Positions 33,668 through 43,064 of a DNA stretch of 60,726 nt are shown piece after piece; the stretch's first letter is position 1, and every line of letters begins with the position of its first letter. The notes under the pieces are model-generated. The model had not been told where the DNA came from. It ran no database searches and saw only the letters and a list, made by a program, of their open reading frames with translations. The DNA is from Klebsiella pneumoniae (GTDB lineage Bacteria; Myxococcota_A; UBA796; SXON01): contig CAMAXZ010000024.1 of the NCBI GenBank assembly GCA_945862325.1, positions 1-60,726 of the forward strand, in the 5' to 3' direction. The position numbers and the translations under genes were made by a program.

Positions 33668-35811
33668 GCGAGCTGGGCGCCGATCGGCATCGCGCGCAGG
33701 CGCTTGCCCGTCGCGGCGAAGATCGCGTTGGCGACCGCGCCGGGCAGCGGAGGCAGGCCGGGCTCGCCGATGCCGCCGGGCGCCTCGGTGGAGGGGACGA
33801 TGTGCACCTCCACCTCCGGCGCGTCGGCCGGGCCGAGCAGCGGGTAGGTGTGGAAGTTCGTCTCGAGCGCCGCGCCGTCCTTGAAGCTCAACTTCTCGCC
33901 GGCGAACATCGACAGCCCCATCGTGGCGCCGCCCATGATCTGCGCGCGCACGGTGTCCGGGTGCACCACCTGCCCGCAGTCCACCGCGGCCACGACCCGG
34001 TGCACCCGCACGGCGCCGTCGGCCACGGTCACGTCCGCGACCTCGGCCACGATGCTGCCGAAGCTCTCGAACAGCGCCACGCCGCGGTGGCGCCCCTCGG
34101 CCGGCGCGGGGCCGGCCTTCTCGACCGCGAGGTCGAGCACGGCGAGGTGGCGCGGGCTGTGCGCGAGGAGCTCACGACGCAGCGCGACGGGGTCCTTGCC
34201 GAGGGCGTGGGCGCACTCGTCGAGGAAGCACTCGCGGAAGAAGCCGTTGAAGCTGCCGTGCACCGAGCGCCACCAGCCGACGGTGATCGGGAGGTCGGGC
34301 GTGGCGTAGTCGACCTGCAAGGACGGGAAGTGGTACGGGCTGTCGGCTAGGCCCTCGACGGCCGTCATGGCCCCGAACCTGGTGTTGGCGATGAAGCCCG
34401 GGGCGAAGCGCGCGAGGATGTTCGGGGCCGCCATGCGCACGTGGAGGTGCTGCACCGTGCCGCCGTCGAGCACGGCCTCGAAGGTGCACCGCGCCACGGG
34501 GCGGAGCGCGCCGCGCGCGAAGGTGGCTTCACGCGTCCAGATGAGCTTCACCGGGCGTTCGACCGCCATCGCGGCCTTTACCGCCACGCGAGGGGCGTCC
34601 ATCTCCGAGCGGCGCCCGAAGCCGCCGCCGAGCATCGTGGTGTGGATGAACACCTCGCGCTTCGGCGCCTTGCACTCCTTGGCGACCATGTCGCGCACCA
34701 TCGTCTGGGCCTGCGTGCCGGTCCACACGTCCACCCGGGTGTCGGTGACGTGCGCCGCCGCGGAGAGGGGCTCCATCGTGGCGTGCTCGAGGTACGGGGC
34801 GTCGTAGGTGGATTTCAGCGTGGTGCCGCCCGCGGGGCGCTTGCCCTCGCGCTCGACCACGAGCCCGCGCCCGGCCAGCGCCGCGTCGAGCTCCCGGGAG
34901 ATCGCCGCGTCGTCCACGCCGGCGCCTTCGCCCGCGTCCCAGACGATCTTCAGCATGTCGGCCGCCTTCTTGGCCTGCCAGAAGCGCTCCGCGAGCACGA
35001 CCACCTCGTGCTCGAACACCAGCACGTCGACGACGCCCGGCATCGTGCGGGCCGCGGCGGCGTCGACCGTTCCGACCTTGCCGCCGTAGTGCGGGCACGG
35101 AAGCACGGTGCCCTGGAGCATGTTCGGGATCTTCACGTCCACGCCGAACACCGCGGAGCCGTCCACCTTCGAGGGGAGGTCCAGCCGCGGCGGCGAGGTG
35201 CCGACGAGGGTGAAACTCGACTTCAACGTGGGATTGCGCGGCGGCCGGCGAAGGGCGGCGCCCGCCGCGAGCTCGCCGTAGGTGGCGCGCTTGTCGCCGC
35301 TGCGCACCTCGCCGGCGGCGGTCGTGCAGGCGCTCGGGTCGACCCCGAACCGCGCCGCGGCCTCGGCGACGAGCATCGCGCGCGCGGCCGCGCCCGCCTC
35401 GCGCAGGGTGGCCCAGTACCCGCGCACCGAGAACGAGCCGCCGGTGAGCTGTGCTTCGAGGCCGAGGAACCCGAGCGGACGGGCGTAGTCGGCGTGGGCC
35501 GGCGCGCTCTCCGCGCAGACCATCTCCCACGCACAATCGAGCTCCTCCGCGAGGATCATCGGGAGCGAGGTGTACACGCCCTGGCCCATCTCCGCCGCCG
35601 GCATGCGCAGGGTGACCACGCCGTCGGGCGCGATGCGGATCCACGCGTTGATGTGCGCGGCGTCGCCGGTCGACGCGGAGTGACCGAGGTCGACCGTGGG
35701 GTCCGGGGGCTCGATGGCCTCCGCCACGCCCGGCAGGAGGAAGCCGACGGCGAGGCCGCCGCCGAGGGCCTGGAGCGCACCGCGGCGGCTGATGTTGACG
35801 ACGGCGCTCAT
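33664..35811 (-). CDS. IorB-like molybdenum hydroxylase large subunit
   Basis: A 715-residue protein of the isoquinoline 1-oxidoreductase beta/aldehyde oxidase group. It starts with a twin-arginine signal ([13 protein letters not shown]), so it is folded with its molybdopterin cofactor and exported. The catalytic chain shows [27 protein letters not shown], the long [17 protein letters not shown] and a C-terminal [16 protein letters not shown] segment close to the molybdenum, including the expected catalytic Glu. It oxidises aldehydes or N-heterocycles using water. The ATG overlaps the small-subunit gene (ATGA). No cytochrome c subunit or maturation (XdhC) gene is adjacent. Confidence 0.9.
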   Translation of the reverse strand: MSAVVNISRRGALQALGGGLAVGFLLPGVAEAIEPPDPTVDLGHSASTGDAAHINAWIRIAPDGVVTLRMPAAEMGQGVYTSLPMILAEELDCAWEMVCAESAPAHADYARPLGFLGLEAQLTGGSFSVRGYWATLREAGAAARAMLVAEAAARFGVDPSACTTAAGEVRSGDKRATYGELAAGAALRRPPRNPTLKSSFTLVGTSPPRLDLPSKVDGSAVFGVDVKIPNMLQGTVLPCPHYGGKVGTVDAAAARTMPGVVDVLVFEHEVVVLAERFWQAKKAADMLKIVWDAGEGAGVDDAAISRELDAALAGRGLVVEREGKRPAGGTTLKSTYDAPYLEHATMEPLSAAAHVTDTRVDVWTGTQAQTMVRDMVAKECKAPKREVFIHTTMLGGGFGRRSEMDAPRVAVKAAMAVERPVKLIWTREATFARGALRPVARCTFEAVLDGGTVQHLHVRMAAPNILARFAPGFIANTRFGAMTAVEGLADSPYHFPSLQVDYATPDLPITVGWWRSVHGSFNGFFRECFLDECAHALGKDPVALRRELLAHSPRHLAVLDLAVEKAGPAPAEGRHRGVALFESFGSIVAEVADVTVADGAVRVHRVVAAVDCGQVVHPDTVRAQIMGGATMGLSMFAGEKLSFKDGAALETNFHTYPLLGPADAPEVEVHIVPSTEAPGGIGEPGLPPLPGAVANAIFAATGKRLRAMPIGAQLA

Positions 35812-36245
35812 GGCGTGGCCGCCGCGCGCAGGATGGCCTTGCGGATACGGTCGTAGGTGCCGCAGCGGCAGAGGTTCGTGACGTTGGCTTTGATGTCCTC
35901 GACCGTGGGGTTCGGGTTGGCGGCCAGGAACGCCACCGTGGCCATGATCTGCCCCGACTGGCAGTAGCCGCACTGCGGCACCTGCTCGGCGATCCACGCG
36001 GCCTGCACCGGGCCCGGCGGGAGGCCCTCGATGGTGACGACCGGCTGACCCACCACCGCCGCGACCGGCATCACGCAGCTTCGGAGCTGGTTCCCGTTGA
36101 GGTGCACCGTGCAGGAGCCGCAGAGGCCCATGCCGCAACCGAACTTGGTACCCGTGAGCCCGAGGTGATCGCGGAGCACCCAGAGGAGCGGGGTGTCCGG
36201 TGGGACGTCGACCTCGTGCACGTTCCCGTTGACGGTGAGCTGCAT
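35808..36245 (-). CDS. IorA-like [2Fe-2S] small subunit
   Basis: A 145-residue electron-transfer subunit. The N-terminal plant-type cluster is [21 protein letters not shown] (Cys spacing 4, 2, 11), and the C-terminal helical cluster uses CGYCQSG and [10 protein letters not shown]. It passes electrons from the molybdenum centre of the large subunit, which it precedes with a 4-base overlap. I choose the ATG at 36245 ([14 protein letters not shown]), preceded by an AAGGG, rather than a GTG 16 codons upstream. It has no own signal peptide and would ride with the Tat-exported large subunit. Confidence 0.93.
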   Translation of the reverse strand: MQLTVNGNVHEVDVPPDTPLLWVLRDHLGLTGTKFGCGMGLCGSCTVHLNGNQLRSCVMPVAAVVGQPVVTIEGLPPGPVQAAWIAEQVPQCGYCQSGQIMATVAFLAANPNPTVEDIKANVTNLCRCGTYDRIRKAILRAAATP

Positions 36246-36319
36246 GGACCCTTCGCGTTGGCCCGCGCCGTATCCCGACCTCGGCCGCGACACCCCCCGC
36301 GCGAGGATAGACCGCCGCG

Positions 36320-36619
36320 ATGCGCCTGATCCTCTGTACCTGCCCGCCCTCGATCGCCGGCAATCTCGCCCGGCACCTCGTCGATCACGGGGCCGCCTGC
36401 GTGAACATCCTGCCGGGCGCGCGCTCGGTGTACCGCTGGCAGGGTGTGGTCCACGACGAGGAGGAGTCGTTGCTCCTCATCAAATCGCCGGTCGGCCGCG
36501 TCGACGCCTTGCGGGAGGCGCTTCGGGGCGTACACCCCTACGAGCTCCCGGAGTGGGTGGTGATCGACGTCGATCCTTTGACTTCGCCGGCCTACGCCGC
36601 GTGGGTGGGTGCCTCGTGA
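36320..36619 (+). CDS. cutA: CutA divalent-cation tolerance protein
   Basis: A 99-residue protein of the small trimeric, PII-like CutA family. It shows [20 protein letters not shown], then the signature [19 protein letters not shown] and [13 protein letters not shown]. It is linked to copper tolerance in E. coli, though its actual biochemical role is unsettled. The stop overlaps the hflX start (GTGA), so the two are co-translated. Divergent from iorA, with 74 bases between. Confidence 0.93.
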   Translation: MRLILCTCPPSIAGNLARHLVDHGAACVNILPGARSVYRWQGVVHDEEESLLLIKSPVGRVDALREALRGVHPYELPEWVVIDVDPLTSPAYAAWVGAS

Positions 36620-38037
36620 GCGTCGCCCGCCCCCGCGCCGTCCTCCTCGGCGTCCATCTGCCCGACGTCACGCCCATCGAGCACGCCGCGTCGCTCGCCG
36701 AGCTCGGCCGCCTCGCGCACACCCTCGGCTACGACGTGGTCGGCGAGGTCACTCAGCGCCGCACGCGCCTCGCCCCGGGCGCGGTCATCGGCGAGGGCAA
36801 GCTCGCGGAGCTGGCCGGGTGGACGGGCGGGACGGGACGAATCCCCACGGGCGCGCGCCACGTCGTCACCAAGGCGCGCGCGCGGTGGGAGGCCGAAGAG
36901 GAGCCGGAAGACGAGCCGCTGCCGGCCGACGACGACGCCTACGTCAACAGCGACCCGGACGCGGCCGAGCTGGACGACGAGGGCGAGTTCGTGGCGTCGG
37001 ACCCTGATCGTCGGCGCGCCGACGTGGTCGTCGTCGACCACGATCTGAGCCCCTCGCAAGCCCGCAACCTGGAGCGCGCCGCCGGGGTCGAGGTGCTCGA
37101 CCGCACGGGCGTCATCGTGGAGATCTTCCACCGCCACGCACAGAGCCGAGAAGCGAGGTTACAGGTCGAGATTGCCCGCCTTGCCTACCAGGTTCCGCGG
37201 ATGCGCGACTCGGGCGGGGCCGAGCGCCAGCGCGGCGGCATCGGCGGCAAGGGCGCGGGCGAGAGCAGCTTGGAGCTCGATCGCCGCAAGGTGCGCGACC
37301 GCATCGCGCAGCTCCGCACCGAGCTCGCGTCGATCGAGAAGGAGTCCGGCACCCGGCGCTCGCGCCGCGCCGACGCCCTCCGCGTGGCGCTCGTCGGCTA
37401 CACCAACGCAGGAAAAAGCTCCCTCATGCGCGCCCTCACCGGCTCGCAGGTGCTCGTCGCGGACAAGCTGTTCGCCACCCTCGACACCACCGTGCGCGCC
37501 CTGCACCCCGAGACGGTGCCGCGCATCCTCGTGTCGGACACCGTCGGGTTCATCAAGAAGCTCCCGCACGATCTCGTCGCGAGCTTCCGCAGCACGCTCG
37601 ACGAGGCGCTCGAGGCGTCCCTGTTGCTGCACGTGCTCGACGCGAGCGACGCCACCTTTCGCCAGCAGTTCGACGTCACGCGCGCGGTGCTCTCGGAGAT
37701 CGGCGCCGACGAGGTGCCCTCTCGCGTCGTGCTCAACAAGATCGACCGCGTCGACGACGAGACCCGGGCGGCGCTCGCGGTGGAGTTCCCCAACGCGATT
37801 CAGCTCAGCGCGCACGACGCCGACGACGTGACGCGCATGCACGGGGAGATCGTGGGGTGGTTCGAGCGGGACTTCGCCGACGCGGAGCTGTTCGTGCCCT
37901 GGGCGCAGGGCGCGCTCGTCGGGGAGATCCACACGCACGTGCGCGTGCTGGAAGAGAGCTACGAGGACGACGGAGTGCGGTTCCGCGTGCGTGGGCGTCG
38001 AGACGCGGTGGGCCGCATCGAGTCCATGCTCCGGTGA
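36616..38037 (+). CDS. hflX: HflX ribosome-splitting GTPase
   Basis: A 473-residue GTPase that splits stalled or hibernating ribosomes after stress. G1 is GYTNAGKSSLMRALTG, G3 is DTVGFIKKLPHDLVASFRST, G4 is NKID. The HflX-specific N-terminal domain ends in DHDLSPSQARNLERAAGVEV. Residues 69-134 form an extra acidic, disordered insert (EEEPEDEPLPADDDAY and more) that most HflX proteins lack but that I recall in myxobacterial ones. GTG start in GTGA overlap with cutA. Confidence 0.93.
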   Translation: MSVARPRAVLLGVHLPDVTPIEHAASLAELGRLAHTLGYDVVGEVTQRRTRLAPGAVIGEGKLAELAGWTGGTGRIPTGARHVVTKARARWEAEEEPEDEPLPADDDAYVNSDPDAAELDDEGEFVASDPDRRRADVVVVDHDLSPSQARNLERAAGVEVLDRTGVIVEIFHRHAQSREARLQVEIARLAYQVPRMRDSGGAERQRGGIGGKGAGESSLELDRRKVRDRIAQLRTELASIEKESGTRRSRRADALRVALVGYTNAGKSSLMRALTGSQVLVADKLFATLDTTVRALHPETVPRILVSDTVGFIKKLPHDLVASFRSTLDEALEASLLLHVLDASDATFRQQFDVTRAVLSEIGADEVPSRVVLNKIDRVDDETRAALAVEFPNAIQLSAHDADDVTRMHGEIVGWFERDFADAELFVPWAQGALVGEIHTHVRVLEESYEDDGVRFRVRGRRDAVGRIESMLR

Positions 38038-38085
38038 TCGGCGCCTCGCGGTGCGGTTAGGCTCCGAACTTCACCCGGAGACCCC

Positions 38086-39066
38086 GTGAAGCTCGCCACT
38101 CTGCGCGACGGCACCCGCGACGGCGCCCTCATCGTCGTCAGCCGCGACGGCGCCCGGTTCGTCGACGCCACCGACATCGCTCGCTCGCTCCAGGCCGCGC
38201 TCGACGATTGGGACCGGGTGGCGCCCCGCCTCGCCGAGCGCTGCGCGACGCTGACCGACGGCCGCGGCGCGGCCCTCGACATCGCGCGCCTCGGTCCGCC
38301 GCTCCCGCGCGCCTACGAGTGGATCGACGGTTCGAGCTACCTCAACCACGTGCGCCTCGTGCGCCGGGCGCGCGGCGCCGAGGTCCCGCCCACCCTCGAG
38401 ACGGACCCGCTGGTGTACCAGGGCGGCAGCGGCGTCCTGCTCGGCCCGCGCGACCCGTTCGTGTTGCCGAACGAGGCGTGGGGCCTCGACTTCGAGGCGG
38501 AGGTCGGGGTGATCCTCGGAGACGTCCCCGTGGGCACGCGGGCGGCCGACGCCGAGAAGCACGTGCGGCTCGTCGTCCTCCTCAACGATTGGACGCACCG
38601 CGCCCTCATCCCGAACGAGCTCGCGAAGGGCTTCGGGTTCTTCCAGAGCAAGCCCGCGACGGCCTTCGCGCCGTTCGCGGTCACCCCGGACGAGCTCGGC
38701 GCGGCCTGGTCGGGCGGGCGCGTCCACCTGCGCATGGGCGTGTGGTGGAACGGCGAGCAGGTGGGCGACGCCGACGCGGGCCCGGAGATGCACTTCTCCT
38801 TCCACGACCTGCTCGCGCACCTCGCCAAGACGCGCGGCTACACGGCGGGCACGATCCTCGGCAGCGGCACCGTGTCGAACCCGGATCGTGCCCGCGGATA
38901 CTCCTGCATCGCCGAGAAGCGCACCCTCGAGACGATCGACACCGGCGCCCCGGTGACCCGCTGGCTCAAGCCCGGCGACCACGTGGAGGTCGACATGACG
39001 GGCGCCGACGGCGTGAGTGTGTTCGGTCGGATCATCGCCGATGTGTACGGCCCGGAGGGCGCGTGA
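38086..39066 (+). CDS. Fumarylacetoacetate hydrolase family protein
   Basis: A 326-residue FAH-family hydrolase, first gene of the homogentisate operon. It begins at a GTG with GGAG in front. Metal-binding and catalytic marks: GLDFEAEVGVILGD, the LLNDWTHRALIP loop, KPATAFAPFAVTPDELG, and GTILGSGTVSN near the end. In this operon it should cleave fumarylacetoacetate to fumarate and acetoacetate, the final step of tyrosine breakdown. The size is that of the short bacterial form. Stop overlaps maiA (GTGA). Confidence 0.88.
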   Translation: MKLATLRDGTRDGALIVVSRDGARFVDATDIARSLQAALDDWDRVAPRLAERCATLTDGRGAALDIARLGPPLPRAYEWIDGSSYLNHVRLVRRARGAEVPPTLETDPLVYQGGSGVLLGPRDPFVLPNEAWGLDFEAEVGVILGDVPVGTRAADAEKHVRLVVLLNDWTHRALIPNELAKGFGFFQSKPATAFAPFAVTPDELGAAWSGGRVHLRMGVWWNGEQVGDADAGPEMHFSFHDLLAHLAKTRGYTAGTILGSGTVSNPDRARGYSCIAEKRTLETIDTGAPVTRWLKPGDHVEVDMTGADGVSVFGRIIADVYGPEGA

Positions 39067-39710
39067 CCCCTCGCCTGCACAATTACTGGCGCAGCTCCGC
39101 GAGCTGGCGCGTGCGCATCGCGCTCAACCTCAAGGGCTTGAGCTGGGAGTACGCCGCGGTGCACCTCGTCCGCGACGGCGGCGATCAGCACCGCGACGCG
39201 TTCCGGTCGCTCAACCCCCTCGGCCAGGTGCCCGTGCTGGAGCTCGAGGACGAGGGCCGCGTCGTCCACCTCGCGCAGAGCATGGCGATCCTCGAGTACA
39301 TCGAGGAGCGCTGGCCGGAGCCGGCGTTGCTACCGGCGGATCGGGTGGGGCGCGCGCGGGCGCGCATGCTCGCCGAGATGGTGAACGCCGGCATCCAGCC
39401 GCTCCAGAACCTCAGCGTCACGCAGCGCCTCCAGGCGATGGGCGTGGACGAGCTGGCGTTCGTCCGCCACTTCGTGGGCCGCGGGATGGCGGCGCTGGAA
39501 GCCTCGGCGGGCGACGGGCCGTTCTTCTGCGGCGCGCGTCCTGGCCTCGCCGAGTGCGCGCTCGTGCCGCAGATGTACTCGTGCCGGCGCTTCGGGGTCC
39601 CGGTCGACGTCTACCCCCGCCTCGTGGCGATCGAAGCGCGCTGCGTCGCGATCCCCGCGTTCGCGGCGGCCCATCCCGACCGTCAGCCCGACGCCGTCGT
39701 CCCGGTCTGA
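39063..39710 (+). CDS. maiA: Maleylacetoacetate isomerase
   Basis: A 215-residue zeta-class glutathione transferase that turns maleylacetoacetate into fumarylacetoacetate. The glutathione-activating segment is WRSSASWRVRIALNLKG (family consensus SSCSxRVRIAL, so the Cys is Ala here), followed by FRSLNPLGQVPVLEL and QSMAILEYIEERWP. The C-terminal helical domain includes NLSVTQRLQAMG. GTG start in GTGA overlap with the hydrolase gene; hpd follows after 27 bases. Confidence 0.9.
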   Translation: MTPRLHNYWRSSASWRVRIALNLKGLSWEYAAVHLVRDGGDQHRDAFRSLNPLGQVPVLELEDEGRVVHLAQSMAILEYIEERWPEPALLPADRVGRARARMLAEMVNAGIQPLQNLSVTQRLQAMGVDELAFVRHFVGRGMAALEASAGDGPFFCGARPGLAECALVPQMYSCRRFGVPVDVYPRLVAIEARCVAIPAFAAAHPDRQPDAVVPV

Positions 39711-39737
39711 ACCGCTCTTCACACGCCGGAGTCTCCC

Positions 39738-40877
39738 ATGGCCCTCGAGTCCCTTCGCCTCGTCCGCTTCGAGGCCATTCATTGGTACGTGCGCGACGTC
39801 GAGCGCCTGCGCCGCTTCATGGTCGACGTCTGCGACTACGCCGAGATCGGCGCGTCGTCGGAGGTGTACGAGGCGCGCACGGGCATGCGGACGTATGCGT
39901 TCCAGGCGGGCCAGGCCCTGCTGCTCGTCAGTGAGTCGCTACGCCCGGGGTCGGAGGTCGATCGTTTCCTCGCCCGCCACCCCGAGGGCATCGGCGAGCT
40001 GCGCCTCCAGACCGAGGACGCCCGCCACACCTTCGCGGTGCTCGATGGTCGCGGTGGGACGCCGATCGACGACGTGGCGACGCTCGAGGACGACCACGGC
40101 CGCTACGACGAGTTCTCGATCGCCACGCCGATCGCCAGCACCAACTACCGCTTCGTGCAGCGCGCCAACGCGAGCGCGCCGTTCTGGGGCTTCGTGCCCT
40201 ACGACGCCCCGCGCGGCGGCTCCAACCGCTTCCACCTGCTGAGCTGGGACCACGTCACCAGCAACTTCCGCACCCTCGCGCCCTTCTCGTTGTGGATGGA
40301 GCACGTGATGGGCTTCGAGCGGTACTGGGACGTGCAGTTCCACACCGACGGGGACGAGGTGCCCGGCTCCGGGCTCCGCTCCGTCGTGTGGTGGGACCCC
40401 CGCTCCGGGGTGCGCTTCGCCAACAACGAGCCGCTCCGGCCACGCTTCAACGCCAGCCAGATCCAGCTCTTCGTGGACGACCACGGCGGCAACGGGGTGC
40501 AGCACGCGGCGTGGCTGGTCGACGACATCCAGTCCGCCGTGACCGGCCTGCGCGAGCGCGGCGCGCCGTTCCTGCCGACGCCGGATGCGTACTATCGTTA
40601 CATGCCGGAGCGTCTGGAGAAGTGTGGCATCGGCCGCATCGACGAGTCCATCGAGGATCTCCGTCGTCTGCAGATCCTCGTCGACGGCTCCGCCCACCAC
40701 AAGTACATGCTCCAGATCTTCATGAAGGACATGGCGACGATCGCCGGCAGTCGCGACGCGGGCCCGTTCTTCTACGAGATCGTGCAGCGAAAGGGCGATC
40801 GCGGGTTCGGGGCCGGCAACTTCCGCGCGCTGTTCGAGAGCATCGAGCGTGAGCAGCACACCCAGGGGAGGGCCTGA
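39738..40877 (+). CDS. hpd: 4-Hydroxyphenylpyruvate dioxygenase
   Basis: A 379-residue vicinal-oxygen-chelate dioxygenase that makes homogentisate from 4-hydroxyphenylpyruvate. The iron ligands are His172 in WDHVTSN, His256 in GVQHAAW and Glu347 in FFYEIVQRKG. The C-terminal FGAGNFRALFESIEREQ closes the active site as in other HPPDs. The related hydroxymandelate synthase is unlikely because homogentisate-pathway genes flank it on both sides. Its stop and the hmgA start share one base (TGATG). Confidence 0.93.
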   Translation: MALESLRLVRFEAIHWYVRDVERLRRFMVDVCDYAEIGASSEVYEARTGMRTYAFQAGQALLLVSESLRPGSEVDRFLARHPEGIGELRLQTEDARHTFAVLDGRGGTPIDDVATLEDDHGRYDEFSIATPIASTNYRFVQRANASAPFWGFVPYDAPRGGSNRFHLLSWDHVTSNFRTLAPFSLWMEHVMGFERYWDVQFHTDGDEVPGSGLRSVVWWDPRSGVRFANNEPLRPRFNASQIQLFVDDHGGNGVQHAAWLVDDIQSAVTGLRERGAPFLPTPDAYYRYMPERLEKCGIGRIDESIEDLRRLQILVDGSAHHKYMLQIFMKDMATIAGSRDAGPFFYEIVQRKGDRGFGAGNFRALFESIEREQHTQGRA

Positions 40878-42034
40878 TGCTCGAGCGGATGACGGTCGGC
40901 GAGGTTCCGGCCAAGCACCACATCGTCCTGCGCGGCGGCGACGGCGCCCTGCGCTATGAACAGTGCCTCACCCGGCGCGGCTTCGAGGGTGCGTACACCA
41001 TCGCCTACCACCTCGGGAAGCCGCACACGGCGCGCAGCCTCGGGCCCGCCACGGGGTGGGAGGCCCCGTCGGCCATCGCCCCACGCGACCTCGCTCGGCG
41101 CCACTACCTCTCCCACCGATGCGGCCGCACCGGCACCCCGCTCGAGGCGCGGGTGCCGCTCTTGTTCAACGCGGACCTCGTGTTCTCCATCGTGACGCCG
41201 ACGCGCTCCGACGAACGCTACTTCAGCAACGGCGACGCCGACGACCTCTACTTCATCTTCAAGGGGCGCGGCGTCCTGCGGTCGATGTTCGGCGACGTGC
41301 GCTTCGACCGCAACGACTACGTCTGTGTGCCCAAGGGCGTCCCGCACCGCTTCCTCCTCGACGAGGGCGTCGAGCAGCACTGGATCGCGATGGAGTGTCC
41401 CGCCGGCGTGAACCTCCTCGAGCAGTGGCGCAACGAGGTCGGGCAGCTCCGCATGGATGCCCCCTACTGTCACCGTGACTTCCGTCGGCCCACGTTCGAG
41501 GGCCCGCAGGACGAGGGCCTGCGCGAGGTGGTGGTGAAGGCGGGCGGGCGGTTTCATTCGTTCGTGCACGACCACTCGCCGCTCGACGTCGTCGGCTGGG
41601 ACGGATCGGTGTACCCGTGGGCCTTCCCGATCCTCAACTTCCAGCCCCGCGCGGGCCTCGTACACCTCCCGCCCACGTGGCACGGCACCTTCTCCACACA
41701 CGGGGCGCTGATCTGCAGCTTCGTGCCGCGCGTCACGGACTTCCATCCCGACGCCATCCCCTGCCCGTACCCCCACGCCTCGGTCGACTGCGACGAGATC
41801 CTGTTCTACTGCGACGGAAACTTCACTTCCCGTCGCGGGGTCGGTCCCGGCAGCATCTCCCACCACCCCCTCGGCGTCCCCCATGGCCCGCACCCCGGCG
41901 CCTATGAGGCGAGCATCGGCGCGCGCTCCACCAATGAGCTGGCGGTCATGTTGGACACGTTCCTGCCCCTGCACACCACGGCCGCGGCCATCGTCGGCGA
42001 GGACCCGGCGTATCACGAGTCGTTCATCGGGTAG
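40877..42034 (+). CDS. hmgA: Homogentisate 1,2-dioxygenase
   Basis: A 385-residue iron dioxygenase that opens the ring of homogentisate to maleylacetoacetate. Its cupin core is clear: RVPLLFNADLVFSIVTPTRS, DDLYFIFKGRGVLRSMFGDV, and the metal region near LPPTWHGTFSTHGALICSFV, with HPDAIPCPYPHASVDCDEIL after it. It is a bit shorter than the animal enzyme (about 440), normal for several bacterial forms. Last gene of the operon; with the other three the route from 4-hydroxyphenylpyruvate to fumarate and acetoacetate is complete. A tyrosine aminotransferase is not in the window. Confidence 0.93.
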   Translation: MLERMTVGEVPAKHHIVLRGGDGALRYEQCLTRRGFEGAYTIAYHLGKPHTARSLGPATGWEAPSAIAPRDLARRHYLSHRCGRTGTPLEARVPLLFNADLVFSIVTPTRSDERYFSNGDADDLYFIFKGRGVLRSMFGDVRFDRNDYVCVPKGVPHRFLLDEGVEQHWIAMECPAGVNLLEQWRNEVGQLRMDAPYCHRDFRRPTFEGPQDEGLREVVVKAGGRFHSFVHDHSPLDVVGWDGSVYPWAFPILNFQPRAGLVHLPPTWHGTFSTHGALICSFVPRVTDFHPDAIPCPYPHASVDCDEILFYCDGNFTSRRGVGPGSISHHPLGVPHGPHPGAYEASIGARSTNELAVMLDTFLPLHTTAAAIVGEDPAYHESFIG

Positions 42035-42051
42035 GCCGCCGGGCGGCGCGG

Positions 42052-42510
42052 TCAACCCCCGCACGGATCGCCGGCGACGCGCCCGCCGCCGTCGAGCGGC
42101 AGGCCGCCGATCGGCGTGCCGCGAAGCGCCGCGTTGACGAAGACCACGCGGGTGTTCGTGGCGCGGCCTTCGGTCGTCTCGTTGGACACCATCGGCTTGG
42201 AGCCGCCGAAGCCGACGGCGATCAGCCGCTTGCAGTCGACGCCGCGGGCCACCAGCGCGCGGGAGACGACGAGCGCGCGGGCTTCGCTGGTCGCTTGATC
42301 GACGGCGACGCCGGCGCCGAAGACGTGGCCTTCGACGCGCAGCGTGGTGACCGACGGGGTGTCACGCAGCCAGGACGCGACGGCGTCGACGGCCGGCGCG
42401 CTCTGGAGGGCGAGGGACGACCCGTCGAACACCACCGGCGACGGGGGGACGATCTCGTGGCCGTTCTGGGTGACGGCGGCGAGGGCGGCGAGGGTGAGGA
42501 GCAGCGTCAT
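42052..42510 (-). CDS. Secreted OmpA-like peptidoglycan-binding domain protein
   Basis: A 152-residue protein with a short signal peptide (TLLLTLAALAAVTQ) and a single OmpA C-terminal domain: VVFDGSSLALQSAPAVDAVA, TTLRVEGHVFGAG, SEARALVVSRALVARGV, then GFGGSKPMVSNETTEGRATN and TRVVFVN. This fold binds peptidoglycan through a diaminopimelate-contacting Asp/Arg pair. The N-terminal barrel of true OmpA is missing, so it acts as a soluble periplasmic anchor. Convergent with hmgA (17-base gap) and divergent from the lipoprotein at 42552. Confidence 0.82.
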   Translation of the reverse strand: MTLLLTLAALAAVTQNGHEIVPPSPVVFDGSSLALQSAPAVDAVASWLRDTPSVTTLRVEGHVFGAGVAVDQATSEARALVVSRALVARGVDCKRLIAVGFGGSKPMVSNETTEGRATNTRVVFVNAALRGTPIGGLPLDGGGRVAGDPCGG

Positions 42511-42551
42511 TCGGGGAGCGTACCGCGGCCGCGCGCATGGTAGGTTGCGGC

Positions 42552-43064
42552 ATGTTCCTGTTGTTGCTCGCGTGTGCGTCCGCCCCGTCCCCAGAAGACT
42601 CGGGCGTGGACGATTCCGCGGATACCGACACCGACACCGGCGAGCCGTTCGAGTGTGACGGCGTGGGCGTCGCGCCGCGCCTCGACACGATTCGGACGGC
42701 GTGCGGCGTGTGCGAAGAGGCCTTCTGCATCTACCTCGTCGAGCTCGGGCGGCCGATGGGGCTCGTAGAGCTCGAGCTGCGCGACACCCTGCCCGAGGAC
42801 GAGCCGTGGACGGAGTTCCACGAGGAGTTCGATCCGCGAGAGTCCAGGCCGGACGCCGAGACGCGGGCGATCACCCTCGCGCGGGTGGAGACGCGTGAGG
42901 AGTACGTGCCCGACGCGTCGACGTGGGTGGACGTGCGCGACGACGCGGTGGTGGCCGCGACGACGTGGCAGATCTCGGTCTACGACCGCGAAGGCGCGTT
43001 CGTGGAGTGCGTGACGTGGGGATCCGAGCCGGGGTCGATCGAGGGAGACTGCCCGGAAGGCTGA
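42552..43064 (+). CDS. Small lipoprotein with Asp-Thr linker
   Basis: A 170-residue lipoprotein with lipobox LLLAC directly after the ATG at 42552. A brief acidic linker (DSADTDTDTGEP) leads to a domain with paired Cys (RTACGVCEEAFCIYLVELG, and later VECVTWGS and GDC). I recognise no family. Its 3' end overlaps the minus-strand membrane-protein gene by 85 bases, which is unusual in this window. I favour both because each has good coding features, but one end may be wrong. Confidence 0.65.
   Translation: MFLLLLACASAPSPEDSGVDDSADTDTDTGEPFECDGVGVAPRLDTIRTACGVCEEAFCIYLVELGRPMGLVELELRDTLPEDEPWTEFHEEFDPRESRPDAETRAITLARVETREEYVPDASTWVDVRDDAVVAATTWQISVYDREGAFVECVTWGSEPGSIEGDCPEG

Noticed and set aside
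39738..40877. Hydroxymandelate synthase instead of HPPD
   Set aside because: The gene sits between maiA and hmgA with overlaps, so homogentisate formation is far more likely.
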